Below, in pieces: positions 52,839-61,300 of a DNA stretch of 64,000 bases. The stretch comes from Sphingobacterium chuzhouense (GTDB lineage: Bacteria > Bacteroidota > Bacteroidia > Sphingobacteriales > Sphingobacteriaceae). The stretch spans positions 930,001 to 994,000 of the forward strand of contig NZ_JACNYL010000001.1 in the NCBI RefSeq assembly GCF_014692525.1, in the 5' to 3' direction. The translations under genes and the position numbers were made by a program. A model generated the notes under the pieces. The model saw nothing but the letters and a program-made list of their open reading frames with translations. It did no database searches and was not told where the DNA came from. Position 1 is the first letter of the stretch; each line of letters opens with the position of its first letter.

Positions 52839-53948
52839 CTAATTTAATAAATTATTCTCATCCGTAGCAGACTTCAATATATGTGTCTTCAGTTCATTTT
52901 CTGATTGTAATAATTCCTGCTCTACGACCTTACGTTTCTCTCTGCCTTCGCGTTGTATCTGGAGTACTTGGTCAATCGTTGAAACGATATCCTGGTTCGC
53001 TTTTTTGATGGTTTCTATATCGACTATACCGCGCTCGGTTTCTTTCGCAATGTTAATAGTCGATTCTTTCAGCATCTCTGAATTACGTCGAAGCAATTCG
53101 TTGGTCGCATCTGTAACCGCTTTTTGAGCTTCCAGCGCACGTTGCGAATGGGCAATGCCTAACGTCAGTACCATCTGATTTTTCCATAACGGAATGGTAT
53201 TCACAAGAGACGACTGAATCTTTTCCATTAACGCGGAACTGTTGTTTTGTATCAGTCTGATCTGTGGTGCAGTTTGGAGCACGACCATACGCGTAAGTTT
53301 TAGGTCGTGGATTTTGCGTTCGAAGCGCACCACGTGCTGTTCCATGTCTTTGTACGCTTGCACTTTATGCTGATCACCCGAAGCTTCCGCTTCAGCTTTT
53401 AACGTCGGCAGGGTAACCGCATGAACTTCCTGCAACTTCTCCTCTCCCGCCGCTATGTAAAGTGACAGCTCCTTAAAATAATTTTGGTTCTCTACAAAAA
53501 GTTTATCGAATATATTGACATCTTTTGCCAAATTCTTATAATGTCCCTCCAGTTTCAATTCAATCTGGTGAATATTTTTTTCGACCGATTGATATTCGGT
53601 GCGCATGCGTTTTACTTTTTTCTTCAGATTGTCAAAAAAAGGAATTAAGGGCTTTTTATTGAGGTTTTCGTCAAAGGATTTTATGTCCGACCGTAGGTTC
53701 AACAAGATATCCTCTGCTCCTCCCATATCTTTGGTGCGTACCTGTTTCAGTATTTCATTTGAAAAGTTACTGACTTTCGTTTGGCTCCCGACACCGTACT
53801 GGATTACGTCCGTGGTTGACGTTAAGTTGATTTTATCTTTATATTGCTTTATAACGGCCTTATCTTCATCGGAGAAATTTACCGATACGTCTTGGCCTTT
53901 TTTGTTTTCTTCGCTATCGTCGTATGTCGTCAAATCTAGATTTGCCAT
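52839..53948 (-). CDS. telA: TelA/KlaA-family toxic anion resistance protein
   Basis: This 369-residue, highly helical protein is of the TelA family, linked to tellurite and other toxic anion resistance and to membrane stress. Visible family features are the N-terminal QYGVGSQTKVSNFSNEILKQ, DILLNLRSDIKSFDENLNKK, and RQ-poor coiled coils to the end (LWKNQMVLTLGIAHSQRALE, ATNELLRRNSEMLKESTI). There is no signal peptide. It starts 3 bases after the XpaC-like gene and forms a two-gene unit with it, the standard TelA partner arrangement. The biochemical activity of the family is not established. Confidence 0.9.
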   Translation of the reverse strand: MANLDLTTYDDSEENKKGQDVSVNFSDEDKAVIKQYKDKINLTSTTDVIQYGVGSQTKVSNFSNEILKQVRTKDMGGAEDILLNLRSDIKSFDENLNKKPLIPFFDNLKKKVKRMRTEYQSVEKNIHQIELKLEGHYKNLAKDVNIFDKLFVENQNYFKELSLYIAAGEEKLQEVHAVTLPTLKAEAEASGDQHKVQAYKDMEQHVVRFERKIHDLKLTRMVVLQTAPQIRLIQNNSSALMEKIQSSLVNTIPLWKNQMVLTLGIAHSQRALEAQKAVTDATNELLRRNSEMLKESTINIAKETERGIVDIETIKKANQDIVSTIDQVLQIQREGREKRKVVEQELLQSENELKTHILKSATDENNLLN

Positions 53949-53951
53949 AAG

Positions 53952-54740
53952 TTAATCTTTTAATAGGTTCCTATTCTTTAATGTCTGTATATATACATCT
54001 GTTTCGGCTGATACATCTAAGATGCCCGCTTTAAACTGATTAGTCACTTCCTGTTCGATAGCTATTGCCGCTTTAGCAATCACTTCTTCCAGTTTCTTTT
54101 TGGATTCTATCGCCACCTGGTTATTAAGCCTTGAATTTTCAATTTCATCATACTTCATTAATACGTTGACGACCGTGGAATGTCGAACAAGAAATTTCTC
54201 TGCTTCGATTTTGTCACGTTGCTCCAAGAGATGAAAGAGGTGGATAATCTTATCGATATTCTGGTGTATTGCCCGATTATTGATTGCTTTGCGCCAGTGC
54301 AGTAGTCTCTCTATAAAAAGTTGAGGTGTGTCCAACGTCGCTTGGGGCAATTGTTGTAATCTATTTCGGGACGAAGCCGTCGGAATCCAAGCCAATGGAC
54401 GCACTTCTGCCAACTCCAAACGCTGTAAATAGGGTTTCGCCCGGTTCAATAGTAAGCCATTTCCGACAATATAGGAAGTTACATACCCCCCGAGTGTTAA
54501 GAGCATGCCTTGCGACATTGCACCAAAAAAATAAACGAACGCAGCGAACAACGCCAGTTCCACCATCAATAGTGCAACACCTGTAGCATACCAAGAGCGG
54601 ATTTTGCTTTTTTGGGCTTGGGATAACATGACGAAAGGAAAGATATGCACTGGAAAAGGAATGAACATAGCAATGGATATGAATGTCCATGTCAACTGTC
54701 GCAGTTCCCAGCGTTTTGGTTTCTTCGTTGCAAATCCCAT
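53952..54740 (-). CDS. XpaC-like membrane protein, TelA partner
   Basis: This 262-residue protein has two or three hydrophobic helices at about residues 15-100 (FISIAMFIPFPVHIFPFVML, GVALLMVELALFAAFVYFFG) and a cytoplasmic helical domain (about 130-262) with QLPQATLDTPQLFIERLLHW and AIAIEQEVTNQFKAGILDV. This corresponds to the XpaC family, named from a Bacillus 5-bromo-4-chloroindolyl phosphate phenotype and constantly paired with TelA. The true role is unknown; anchoring TelA to the membrane is plausible. It is the first gene of the pair. Confidence 0.78.
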   Translation of the reverse strand: MGFATKKPKRWELRQLTWTFISIAMFIPFPVHIFPFVMLSQAQKSKIRSWYATGVALLMVELALFAAFVYFFGAMSQGMLLTLGGYVTSYIVGNGLLLNRAKPYLQRLELAEVRPLAWIPTASSRNRLQQLPQATLDTPQLFIERLLHWRKAINNRAIHQNIDKIIHLFHLLEQRDKIEAEKFLVRHSTVVNVLMKYDEIENSRLNNQVAIESKKKLEEVIAKAAIAIEQEVTNQFKAGILDVSAETDVYIQTLKNRNLLKD

Positions 54741-54834
54741 GTTGCAATTTACTTATTTTTCATTAAAAAATTGTTTTTTTCAATGGCAATGAAAGCTTAC
54801 GTAAATTATTTTTCACCAACAACCAATCTTTAAC

Positions 54835-54866
54835 ACACGTGTAAAAACACAAAAACAAACACGTGT
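54835..54866. promoter_or_regulatory. Two ACACGTGT palindromes, probable antitoxin operators
   Basis: The 8-bp palindrome ACACGTGT occurs at 54835-54842 and 54859-54866, with centres 24 bases apart, and a -7-like box TATCTTTA follows at 54881-54888. Two equal palindromes in the promoter of a toxin-antitoxin operon fit autoregulatory binding by the antitoxin. Confidence 0.55.
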
Positions 54867-54905
54867 CCTTATTTTTTTTGTATCTTTACATTTAAAGAAT
54901 TGGTT

Positions 54906-55154
54906 ATGAATACAAAACTTACATTAACAATTGAGCAATCTACCATCGAAAAGGCTAAAAAATATGCTCAAAAAAAAGAGAGAAGTCTCTCCGATTTGAT
55001 TGAGAATTATTTAAAAGCATTGGTAAATGAGGAAATAAATGACGAAGACGAATTAACGCCGTTAGTTAAATCCTTAAGAGGTTCTTTCAAGCTTCCGGAA
55101 GATTTTGACTACAAAAAAGAACTTACTGACCGCTTATCAGAAAAATATCTATAA
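54906..55154 (+). CDS. DUF6364-type antitoxin
   Basis: This 82-residue protein has a ribbon-helix-helix-like N-terminus typical of DUF6364 antitoxins (NTKLTLTIEQSTIEKAKKYA, ERSLSDLIENYLKAL) and a C-terminal toxin-binding tail (LRGSFKLPEDFDYKKELTD). ATG at 54906 is used; a TTG two codons upstream is also open. Its TAA overlaps the toxin ATG by one base. Two ACACGTGT palindromes upstream are candidate binding sites. Confidence 0.85.
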   Translation: MNTKLTLTIEQSTIEKAKKYAQKKERSLSDLIENYLKALVNEEINDEDELTPLVKSLRGSFKLPEDFDYKKELTDRLSEKYL

Positions 55155-55570
55155 TGGATAAGATTTTAATTGATACGGATGTAATTCTTGATTTCTTCTT
55201 CGATCGCAAGCCTTTTTCAGAAGATGCTGCTCAAATTTTGAGTTTATGCGAGAGAAAAGAAATAAAAGGCTTTGTAACATCTATAATGTTAAGCAACATC
55301 TATTATTTACTAAGAAAAACAGCTAAACACGAAAAGGTAATTGAAAATATAAAAATACTGATGAAAATCATAGATGTTACAATTACTCCTAAAGAGGCCA
55401 TATTAAATGCCCTCGCGTCAGATTTTAAGGATTTCGAAGATGCGCTTCAAAACTTTTCGGCTTTACAGGAAAAAGGGATTAAGATCATCATAACAAGAAA
55501 TACCAAAGATTATAAAACGAGTAGTTTGGCGATAATGACTCCTGAAAGCTACTTGAAAACAATCAGATAA
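55154..55570 (+). CDS. PIN-domain toxin
   Basis: This 138-residue PIN-domain protein has D7 and D9 in ILIDTDVILDFFFDRKPF, and D93, E95 and D96 in SDFKDFEDALQ as metal ligands; the motif near residue 119 is TRNTKDY. The Glu usually found in the middle helix is not obvious (SNIYYLLRK), so the active site differs somewhat from the VapC at 47325. It is coupled to the DUF6364 antitoxin. Its 3' end overlaps the convergent MFS gene by 8 bases. Confidence 0.86.
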   Translation: MDKILIDTDVILDFFFDRKPFSEDAAQILSLCERKEIKGFVTSIMLSNIYYLLRKTAKHEKVIENIKILMKIIDVTITPKEAILNALASDFKDFEDALQNFSALQEKGIKIIITRNTKDYKTSSLAIMTPESYLKTIR

Positions 55571-56759
55571 TACGCTTTTTTCTTCCCCACAGCACATGTG
55601 CGCCCAACGCGCAGATGCTAAAGGTTATGCCAACTACACATACCCCCGTCCAACCAGCATATTGCCAACCTACAGCTCCTAGATAGGTTCCTAAAGATCC
55701 ACCAATAAAATAGCTGACCATGTAAACCGTGTTTAATCGATTCGTAGCATTGGTAGGTAAAGCAAAAAAATCAGACTGATTCATGATGTGCGAGCTCTGC
55801 AATCCCAGATCAATCAAAATAATACCTATAATTAACCCCCAATAGGTATATCCTCCAAAATAGATAAACACCCAGCTGAGCAATAATATGAATAGCGCGT
55901 AATAAATCAATTGGTATCGGGTAAACCGTTGGGCTAACCTTCCGACAAAAGCCGCTGCCAAAGCGCCTACAGCACCAATCAAACCAAACCCTCCTACTAC
56001 CGATGAACCCGCATTAAACGGATCCCCTTCCATGTGAAAGACAAGTGTTGTGAAAACTGCAGACATGGCGCCAAAACCCATTGCTCCACGGAACGATGCT
56101 AGTTGCAGGACAGGCTGGGTTTTCGCCAGTTGCCATACCGATTGCATCAACGAGCCATAAGACCCCTCGAAATTAGGGCGTAGTTCCGGCAAGTAGCGAT
56201 AGACCAGCAGCCAGGCAAGTATCATCATACCCGCCGCTATTTCAAACATCGTCCGCCAACCCCACAGCTCACCGACTACGCCGCTGAAAAAACGAGACAA
56301 CAATATCCCGATCAGCAACCCAGACATGACCATACCAATGTTGACCGATTTTTTATCCGGACTGGAGAGCTCCGCTGCCATCGGCACAAATAGCTGCGGA
56401 ATTACCGAAGTAACCCCGATAAAAAAACTGGCGACAAAAAGACCCGTTAGCTGTCGGGCAAATGCCATAAACAACAACGCCAGAATAACGAGCGTCAAAT
56501 CCACCAGAATCAACTTCTTTCGCCATAGTTTATCTCCCAACGGCACGATGAATAGTAATCCACAAGCATATCCTATTTGGGTCAGCACAGCAATTTTACT
56601 TACACTACTTTCGCTTACTTGAAAGTCTGCGGCGATCAACCCCAATAGGGGCTGATTATAATAGTTGTTAGCGACAATCAAACCCGACAAAATAGCCATC
56701 AGCCACAATATAGTCGGCGTAAGTTGGGGGTTCTTCATATTCTCTTGCATACCATTCAT
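55563..56759 (-). CDS. MFS transporter
   Basis: This 398-residue major facilitator protein has 12 predicted helices. The family signature between helices 2 and 3 reads GDKLWRKK, and other conserved parts are YYNQPLLGLIAADFQVSESS near the N-terminus and MGFGAMSAVFTTLVFHME in the middle. It resembles the arabinose efflux/YnfM-type drug and sugar exporters. The substrate cannot be told. It is transcribed alone, 77 bases upstream of the nlpE-like stop, and its end overlaps that of the PIN toxin gene. Confidence 0.88.
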   Translation of the reverse strand: MNGMQENMKNPQLTPTILWLMAILSGLIVANNYYNQPLLGLIAADFQVSESSVSKIAVLTQIGYACGLLFIVPLGDKLWRKKLILVDLTLVILALLFMAFARQLTGLFVASFFIGVTSVIPQLFVPMAAELSSPDKKSVNIGMVMSGLLIGILLSRFFSGVVGELWGWRTMFEIAAGMMILAWLLVYRYLPELRPNFEGSYGSLMQSVWQLAKTQPVLQLASFRGAMGFGAMSAVFTTLVFHMEGDPFNAGSSVVGGFGLIGAVGALAAAFVGRLAQRFTRYQLIYYALFILLLSWVFIYFGGYTYWGLIIGIILIDLGLQSSHIMNQSDFFALPTNATNRLNTVYMVSYFIGGSLGTYLGAVGWQYAGWTGVCVVGITFSICALGAHVLWGRKKRII

Positions 56760-56782
56760 TCGATCGAGGCAAACTTAATCAA

Positions 56783-56812
56783 TAAAAGAAAAGCCCGCAA
56801 TGTATGCAGGCT
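56783..56812 (-). terminator. Intrinsic terminator of the nlpE-like gene
   Basis: On the minus strand AGCCTGCA pairs with TGCGGGCT (plus-strand 56805-56812 and 56792-56799, one G-T pair) and TTTTCTTTT follows. It lies 25 bases after the stop of the NlpE-like gene. Confidence 0.75.
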
Positions 56813-56836
56813 CGTCCTTGGTAAATTTGACATTTG

Positions 56837-57313
56837 TTACATCTGCTTTTTATAAATATAATATTCTGCTAAATCTCCGGTAATTTCATTACCTTCTTGA
56901 TCTAACTGGAACAAAATATTCTCTCCGACTTTCAGTTTAACGTCTGTATCTTTTCCCTTCAAATGCACAACAGAACCGTTGTTCTGCCATCCAAACGTAC
57001 CTTTGTCTTCAAACTTCGTATATCTTTCCAGATATTCACTGCTCATTTCAAATGTTTTATCTTCATGGAGAACCAAAACCGTCTTAATACCTGGACAATC
57101 TGCACACGGTAAAGTTGCTTCATAAGTGCCCATCCAATCAACCGAGTTTTGAGAATTGTGTGCCGGATCCGGATTTTCCATTTCCAAAGGATTCGAAACG
57201 ACCTGATCTGCCAAAGAATCTTCTTGTTCTTCCGAGTTTGTTTGTGAGTTATTGGGCGATGTGCAGGCTGAAAAAGCAAATACTGCTAAAGCCACATAAA
57301 ATAATTTAATCAT
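56837..57313 (-). CDS. NlpE-domain lipoprotein
   Basis: This 158-residue lipoprotein has lipobox C17 (FAFSACTSPNN), an acidic linker, and an NlpE N-terminal domain with the diagnostic CADCPGI motif (TYEATLPCADCPGIKT) and the beta strands FEMSSEYLERYTKF and GTFGWQNNGSVVHLKG. In E. coli NlpE senses copper and surface contact through a CxxC pair for the Cpx system; the CxxC is present, but no Cpx genes are nearby. A role in metal or envelope stress is likely. Confidence 0.9.
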   Translation of the reverse strand: MIKLFYVALAVFAFSACTSPNNSQTNSEEQEDSLADQVVSNPLEMENPDPAHNSQNSVDWMGTYEATLPCADCPGIKTVLVLHEDKTFEMSSEYLERYTKFEDKGTFGWQNNGSVVHLKGKDTDVKLKVGENILFQLDQEGNEITGDLAEYYIYKKQM

Positions 57314-57378
57314 AGCATTTTTTTTAACAACTACAAATTGCTTGCCATTTCCGATTCGTAAAGGCTTTTAAATAGCAC

Positions 57379-57957
57379 CTACCTTTCCCAACGAATTTTC
57401 TCCTCGATGGGAGAACGGACCGGCTCACGCGGTTCACTGTTATGATGTCCCATATAGAAAAGACCGACACATCGTTGATTGTCTTCTAAGTTCAAAAAGG
57501 ATCCCAAATGATTGATAAGTCCCGGGGAAGCCCAATAGCCCCCAATGTTGAGCGAATGTGCCGCCAACCACATATTTTGCACTGCACAAGCCGTCGCCGC
57601 TAGTTCTTCCCACTCGGGAAGCTCTCCCGTGTAATTCACAACAATAGCAATCGCAATATTAGACATCGTCGCTTTCTTTGCCATATTTTGTTCTGCCAGT
57701 TCCGTATATTTCTCGGACGGCGTAGTTTCTCTATAAATCCGGCTCAGCTCTGCACCTAAGCGATTCAACCCATCCTTTTGAAATACCACAAAACGCCACG
57801 GCTGTGTGCGCTTGTGAGTGGGTGCAGCATTAGCTGCTTCCAAAATAGTTAGGATATCCTCTTTGGAGATATCTTCGCTGGTAAAACTATTCTGGTTTAC
57901 CGTCCTTCTGCTGTGAATAGCTCTTAATACTTCGTTGTTCATTTTTTCGTTACTCAT
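57379..57957 (-). CDS. Nitroreductase-family FMN oxidoreductase
   Basis: This 192-residue member of the nitroreductase family has the opening motif IHSRRTVNQNSF for FMN phosphate binding, AAPTHKRTQPWRFVVF, a middle helix TACAVQNMWLAAHSLNIGGY, and GLFYMGHHNSEP near the C-terminus. Such enzymes reduce nitro groups, quinones or enones with NAD(P)H; YdjA-like proteins are the closest in length and motif. It follows pepT by 17 bases and is likely co-transcribed. Confidence 0.9.
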   Translation of the reverse strand: MSNEKMNNEVLRAIHSRRTVNQNSFTSEDISKEDILTILEAANAAPTHKRTQPWRFVVFQKDGLNRLGAELSRIYRETTPSEKYTELAEQNMAKKATMSNIAIAIVVNYTGELPEWEELAATACAVQNMWLAAHSLNIGGYWASPGLINHLGSFLNLEDNQRCVGLFYMGHHNSEPREPVRSPIEEKIRWER

Positions 57958-57974
57958 TACTTTTTATTCATTAT

Positions 57975-59243
57975 TCATTTTCCGCTTCTTTCTTCCCATA
58001 TACTGGCAATATGCAAAATAGTTAATACCGCTTTTTCCATATCCTGTTTGCTGATCCATTCCATTTTACCATGGAAGGCATGTCCGCCTGCAAATACATT
58101 TGGACAAGGTAACCCCATAAACGAAAGCCGCGATCCATCCGTACCACCACGTATACTTCTCCGTTCGGGTGCAAGTCCGACCCGTTTAATAGCTTCCAAA
58201 CCAACCTCCATAATCTCCGGATACTGATCGAGTACCTCTTTCATATTCCGATACTGCTCTTTAACATCGAACGTATAAGATACTCCGGGATATCGTGCCA
58301 CCACATGTTCTATGATCCGTTGCAATATGTCTTCATATTCCGCCAATTTGGCCGTATTGTGATCTCTGATGATAAAATTGATTTCTGCTTTATCCACTCC
58401 TCCCTTCATTTCGGTTGGATGGATAAATCCTTCTTTCTCCGCCGTTGTTTCCGGCGACAATTTATCTTTTGGTAAATCCGCAATAATATCAGCCGCTACC
58501 TTCAGCGCGCTAAACATTTTTCCCTTGGCAAAACCGGGATGCACGGATATTCCTTGAATAACGACACGCACACCATCTGCCGAAAATGTCTCATCTTCGA
58601 TGGTTCCTGCTTTTTCTCCATCTATCGTATAACCAAACCGCGCACCTAATTTTTTCAAGTCTACATATTCAACACCTTGTCCCACTTCTTCATCAGGTGT
58701 AAACAATAATTTGATTTCACCGTGCTTTATCTCGGGATGGCTCATCAACAAACGTGCGGCATCCATAATCTCTGCCACTCCAGCTTTATCATCTGCCCCA
58801 AGCAACGTTGTACCGCTGGCTGTGATTATATCATGACCTAATTGATGCTCCAGATCGGGATGTTCGTTATATTTAATAATGACCGACGGGTCATCTGGCA
58901 GCACGATATCTTGACCTTGATAATCAGCATGTACCAGCGGTTTAACGTCTTTACCCGAACAATCCGGCGAAGTGTCCACATGGGAGCAGAAACATATAAC
59001 AGGAACTTCCCTATCTGTATTCGATGGAATAGTTGCATAAACATAGCCATATTCGTCAAGATGGGCATCCGTTAATCCCATTTGTTGCAATTCCGACACT
59101 AAAAGCCTACTCAGATCCTTTTGCTTTTCCGTGGAAGGAAAGGAAGTCGCATGGGAATCGGATTCCGTATCAATCTGGACGTAGCGCATAAAACGTTCCG
59201 CTACCTGAAAATCGCTTATCTTATTTATATCAAAATAAATCAT
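57975..59243 (-). CDS. pepT: Peptidase T (tripeptide aminopeptidase)
   Basis: This M20-family zinc aminopeptidase removes the N-terminal residue from tripeptides. The 422-residue length is slightly above the 408 of Salmonella PepT. Zinc ligands and the catalytic pair are at H88/D90 (FCSHVDTSPD), D151 (LLGADDKAG), E185/E186 (TPDEEVGQG), the Asp in YTIDGEKAG, and the final His in FAGGHAFHGKMEW; IRGGTDGSRLSFMGLP is also typical. It is cytoplasmic. A -7 box (TACCTTTG) lies 20 bases before its ATG. Confidence 0.96.
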   Translation of the reverse strand: MIYFDINKISDFQVAERFMRYVQIDTESDSHATSFPSTEKQKDLSRLLVSELQQMGLTDAHLDEYGYVYATIPSNTDREVPVICFCSHVDTSPDCSGKDVKPLVHADYQGQDIVLPDDPSVIIKYNEHPDLEHQLGHDIITASGTTLLGADDKAGVAEIMDAARLLMSHPEIKHGEIKLLFTPDEEVGQGVEYVDLKKLGARFGYTIDGEKAGTIEDETFSADGVRVVIQGISVHPGFAKGKMFSALKVAADIIADLPKDKLSPETTAEKEGFIHPTEMKGGVDKAEINFIIRDHNTAKLAEYEDILQRIIEHVVARYPGVSYTFDVKEQYRNMKEVLDQYPEIMEVGLEAIKRVGLAPERRSIRGGTDGSRLSFMGLPCPNVFAGGHAFHGKMEWISKQDMEKAVLTILHIASIWEERSGK

Positions 59244-59263
59244 ACAAACTTGTAATTATCGTT

Positions 59264-59271
59264 CAAAGGTA
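59264..59271 (-). promoter_or_regulatory. -7 promoter box of pepT
   Basis: TACCTTTG on the minus strand matches TAnnTTTG exactly, ending 20 bases before the pepT ATG at 59243. A TTTG about 22 bases upstream of it may be the -33 element. Confidence 0.6.
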
Positions 59272-59322
59272 GAAAGTTTTGCAGTTTTTTTCTCAAATTT
59301 GCAGCCTAATTACACAACATCT

Positions 59323-60786
59323 ATGTATCGAAGTATATTGGCTTTACTATTCAGTTTCTCTTTTTTGACTGTCTTTGCACAGGAGAAGCTTTTTAAAATT
59401 GACTACAAACTCGCTCTTTCTTCAGAAACACTTACGCAAGCTGACACAGCAGAAGACAGTTCTCTTGCTCTGCTAGCGGCGATGGCAGCAGCATTCGGTG
59501 AGGATGACACACCACAGGTAGAAGCTTGGATAAACCAAAATTTTATCCGGGTGGAGACACAGGGTATTATGCAAAACAACCAAATCCAAATTACCAACCG
59601 CAATACAAATGATTCGTATACGCTCTACCCCTCTATGCAGGCCTATACTAAAACCATCGATGCGACAGATAAAGTAAATATTCATGAAACTGAAGATGAC
59701 ATGGTCGTCATCAGCACGGCTGATTTGCCTATACGGTTCGTCGCGGACACCAGCAAGACCATCGCCGGCTTGCCTTGCAAGTTAGCCGTTTTGGAGTTTG
59801 ACTCCGATGAATTTGATGCCTCTCTCACACAAGACACGAGACTGGAAATTTGGTATAATGAAACCCTCCCTTCTTTATACTGGGGAGAATATGCCTATCT
59901 TAAAAATATACCCGGAGCAGCACTGTATATTGGTGCTTTTGGAATCGGTATTGAAGCTAGTGCGGTGCATGAAGTCGATTTTGATTCCTCGCTATTCGAA
60001 ATTCCCGAAGACTATACGTTACAAGAGGATATTTATGCCCTCAGTTTCTTTGATATGCCGCTAGGACATGATTTATATGCATTCCAGGATTCCACAAGCC
60101 ACCTTATCGGTATCCGAGATGATAATCAACAGGTCATCATGGCTCCAAAATACGCGTCTATCAATGAATTTGTAGGCACACATGCTATTGTCACAAACTC
60201 GGACTTCCAATATGGTATTATCGACACGAACGGGCAGGAAGTTATCCCCTGTACATGGGAATACCTCGCCCTGGATCCCGAACTTGAAATTATTTTCTTC
60301 TCTACAGATGGAAAAACTGGTGTTATGGATTATAACCAGCAAATTGTTATTCCGGCTCAATATGATCACATTTCGTTCTTTTCAAAAGGACTCGCGTTAT
60401 TTTCCGAAGATGGTAAAACGGGATTAATTGATCTAAATGGCACTATCGTTTTACCTGCAAATTTTGAATCCATTATGGAATATGACGAAAGCCACATCAT
60501 TATCATGGAAAACGAGCGTTATTATGTCGTGGATATCCAATCGCAACAAAAAACTACTGCAGGACACGATTACTTGTTGCTGGCAAATGAGGATGACCTG
60601 GTAGTAGCGCTTCAAGACAATAAGTATGGCTACATTACCAAAGATGGAAAAATAGCCATTCCCTTTAAATATGAATACGCTACACCATTTTATGATGGTA
60701 TAGCGGCAATTAATGAAACCGATGATGAAGACGTGTTGTATATCAACACGAAAGGGGAGTATGTGCAGATGAAGGAAACGGAATAG
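59323..60786 (+). CDS. GLPGLI-like protein with WG repeats
   Basis: This secreted protein of about 487 residues has a signal peptide ending at LTVFAQ. The N-terminal half (about 20-230) resembles GLPGLI-family proteins: IRVETQGIMQNNQ, KTIAGLPCKLAVLEF in place of the G-L-P-G-L-I core, and LEIWYNETLPSLYWGEY. The C-terminal half holds WG (KWG-like) repeats of about 23-27 residues, for example FQYGIIDTNGQEVIPCTWEY, KTGVMDYNQQIVIPAQYDHI, KTGLIDLNGTIVLPANFESI and KYGYITKDGKIAIPFKYEYA. The function is unknown. ATG at 59323 is preferred over a TTG at 59299, which would spoil the signal peptide. Confidence 0.82.
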   Translation: MYRSILALLFSFSFLTVFAQEKLFKIDYKLALSSETLTQADTAEDSSLALLAAMAAAFGEDDTPQVEAWINQNFIRVETQGIMQNNQIQITNRNTNDSYTLYPSMQAYTKTIDATDKVNIHETEDDMVVISTADLPIRFVADTSKTIAGLPCKLAVLEFDSDEFDASLTQDTRLEIWYNETLPSLYWGEYAYLKNIPGAALYIGAFGIGIEASAVHEVDFDSSLFEIPEDYTLQEDIYALSFFDMPLGHDLYAFQDSTSHLIGIRDDNQQVIMAPKYASINEFVGTHAIVTNSDFQYGIIDTNGQEVIPCTWEYLALDPELEIIFFSTDGKTGVMDYNQQIVIPAQYDHISFFSKGLALFSEDGKTGLIDLNGTIVLPANFESIMEYDESHIIIMENERYYVVDIQSQQKTTAGHDYLLLANEDDLVVALQDNKYGYITKDGKIAIPFKYEYATPFYDGIAAINETDDEDVLYINTKGEYVQMKETE

Positions 60787-60817
60787 TCCGTAAATAACTC
60801 GTGATATTTAACCAAAA

Positions 60818-60850
60818 GGGCGGCTATATGGCCGCTCTTTCTTATTTTTG
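60818..60850 (+). terminator. Terminator of the WG-repeat gene
   Basis: AAAGGGCGGC pairs with the following GCCGCTCTTT (one G-T pair) across a 5-7 base loop, followed by CTTATTTTT. It starts about 32 bases after the stop at 60786. The last bases, TATTTTTG at 60843-60850, also match the -7 promoter consensus for the next gene. Confidence 0.65.
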
Positions 60851-60854
60851 GGGC

Positions 60855-61295
60855 ATGACCATCAAGTCTTTCCATATAGCGACACTACATCGCGGACGAT
60901 ATATGCTTCTCCTCTTAGCAGGAGTTTGCCTGGTAACTGCAATCGCTTCCCGACTTCCTATATCCGAAATCGCTAAGATTCTGGTTGTGTTGGTAAGCCT
61001 GCCGTTACTAATTTTCTGTAGTACCCGATGGAGTAAGAACGATTCGGTGTGGACCATACAAGACAGAAAGATCATAATACAATTTAAGAATCAACAAGAG
61101 GATTCTTTTCCATTGGATGATATTAAATACCTACGCAATGTGCCAAGATCAGGCGGCAACCTTATGTTGTTCTTCTTTAAGAAAAACAAAACACCAAAAA
61201 GATATTGGCGCAATAAATTATTTGAAAAAGCCGATGACCTCAATGCGCTCGTCCACGCAATAAGACAAGAGGGCGTCGAATATTATTATATGTAG
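60855..61295 (+). CDS. Small membrane protein with PH-like soluble domain
   Basis: This protein of about 146 residues has two hydrophobic helices (RYMLLLLAGVCLVTAIASRL and IAKILVVLVSLPLLIFCSTR), then a beta-rich soluble part (DSVWTIQDRKIIIQFKN, LDDIKYLRNVPRSGGNLMLF) that resembles bacterial PH-type domains. The function is unknown. ATG at 60855 is chosen, since an upstream Met at 60801 would place the start inside the terminator of the preceding gene. The M1 peptidase gene starts 5 bases downstream, so the two are likely co-transcribed. Confidence 0.65.
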   Translation: MTIKSFHIATLHRGRYMLLLLAGVCLVTAIASRLPISEIAKILVVLVSLPLLIFCSTRWSKNDSVWTIQDRKIIIQFKNQQEDSFPLDDIKYLRNVPRSGGNLMLFFFKKNKTPKRYWRNKLFEKADDLNALVHAIRQEGVEYYYM

Positions 61296-61300
61296 ATGAT

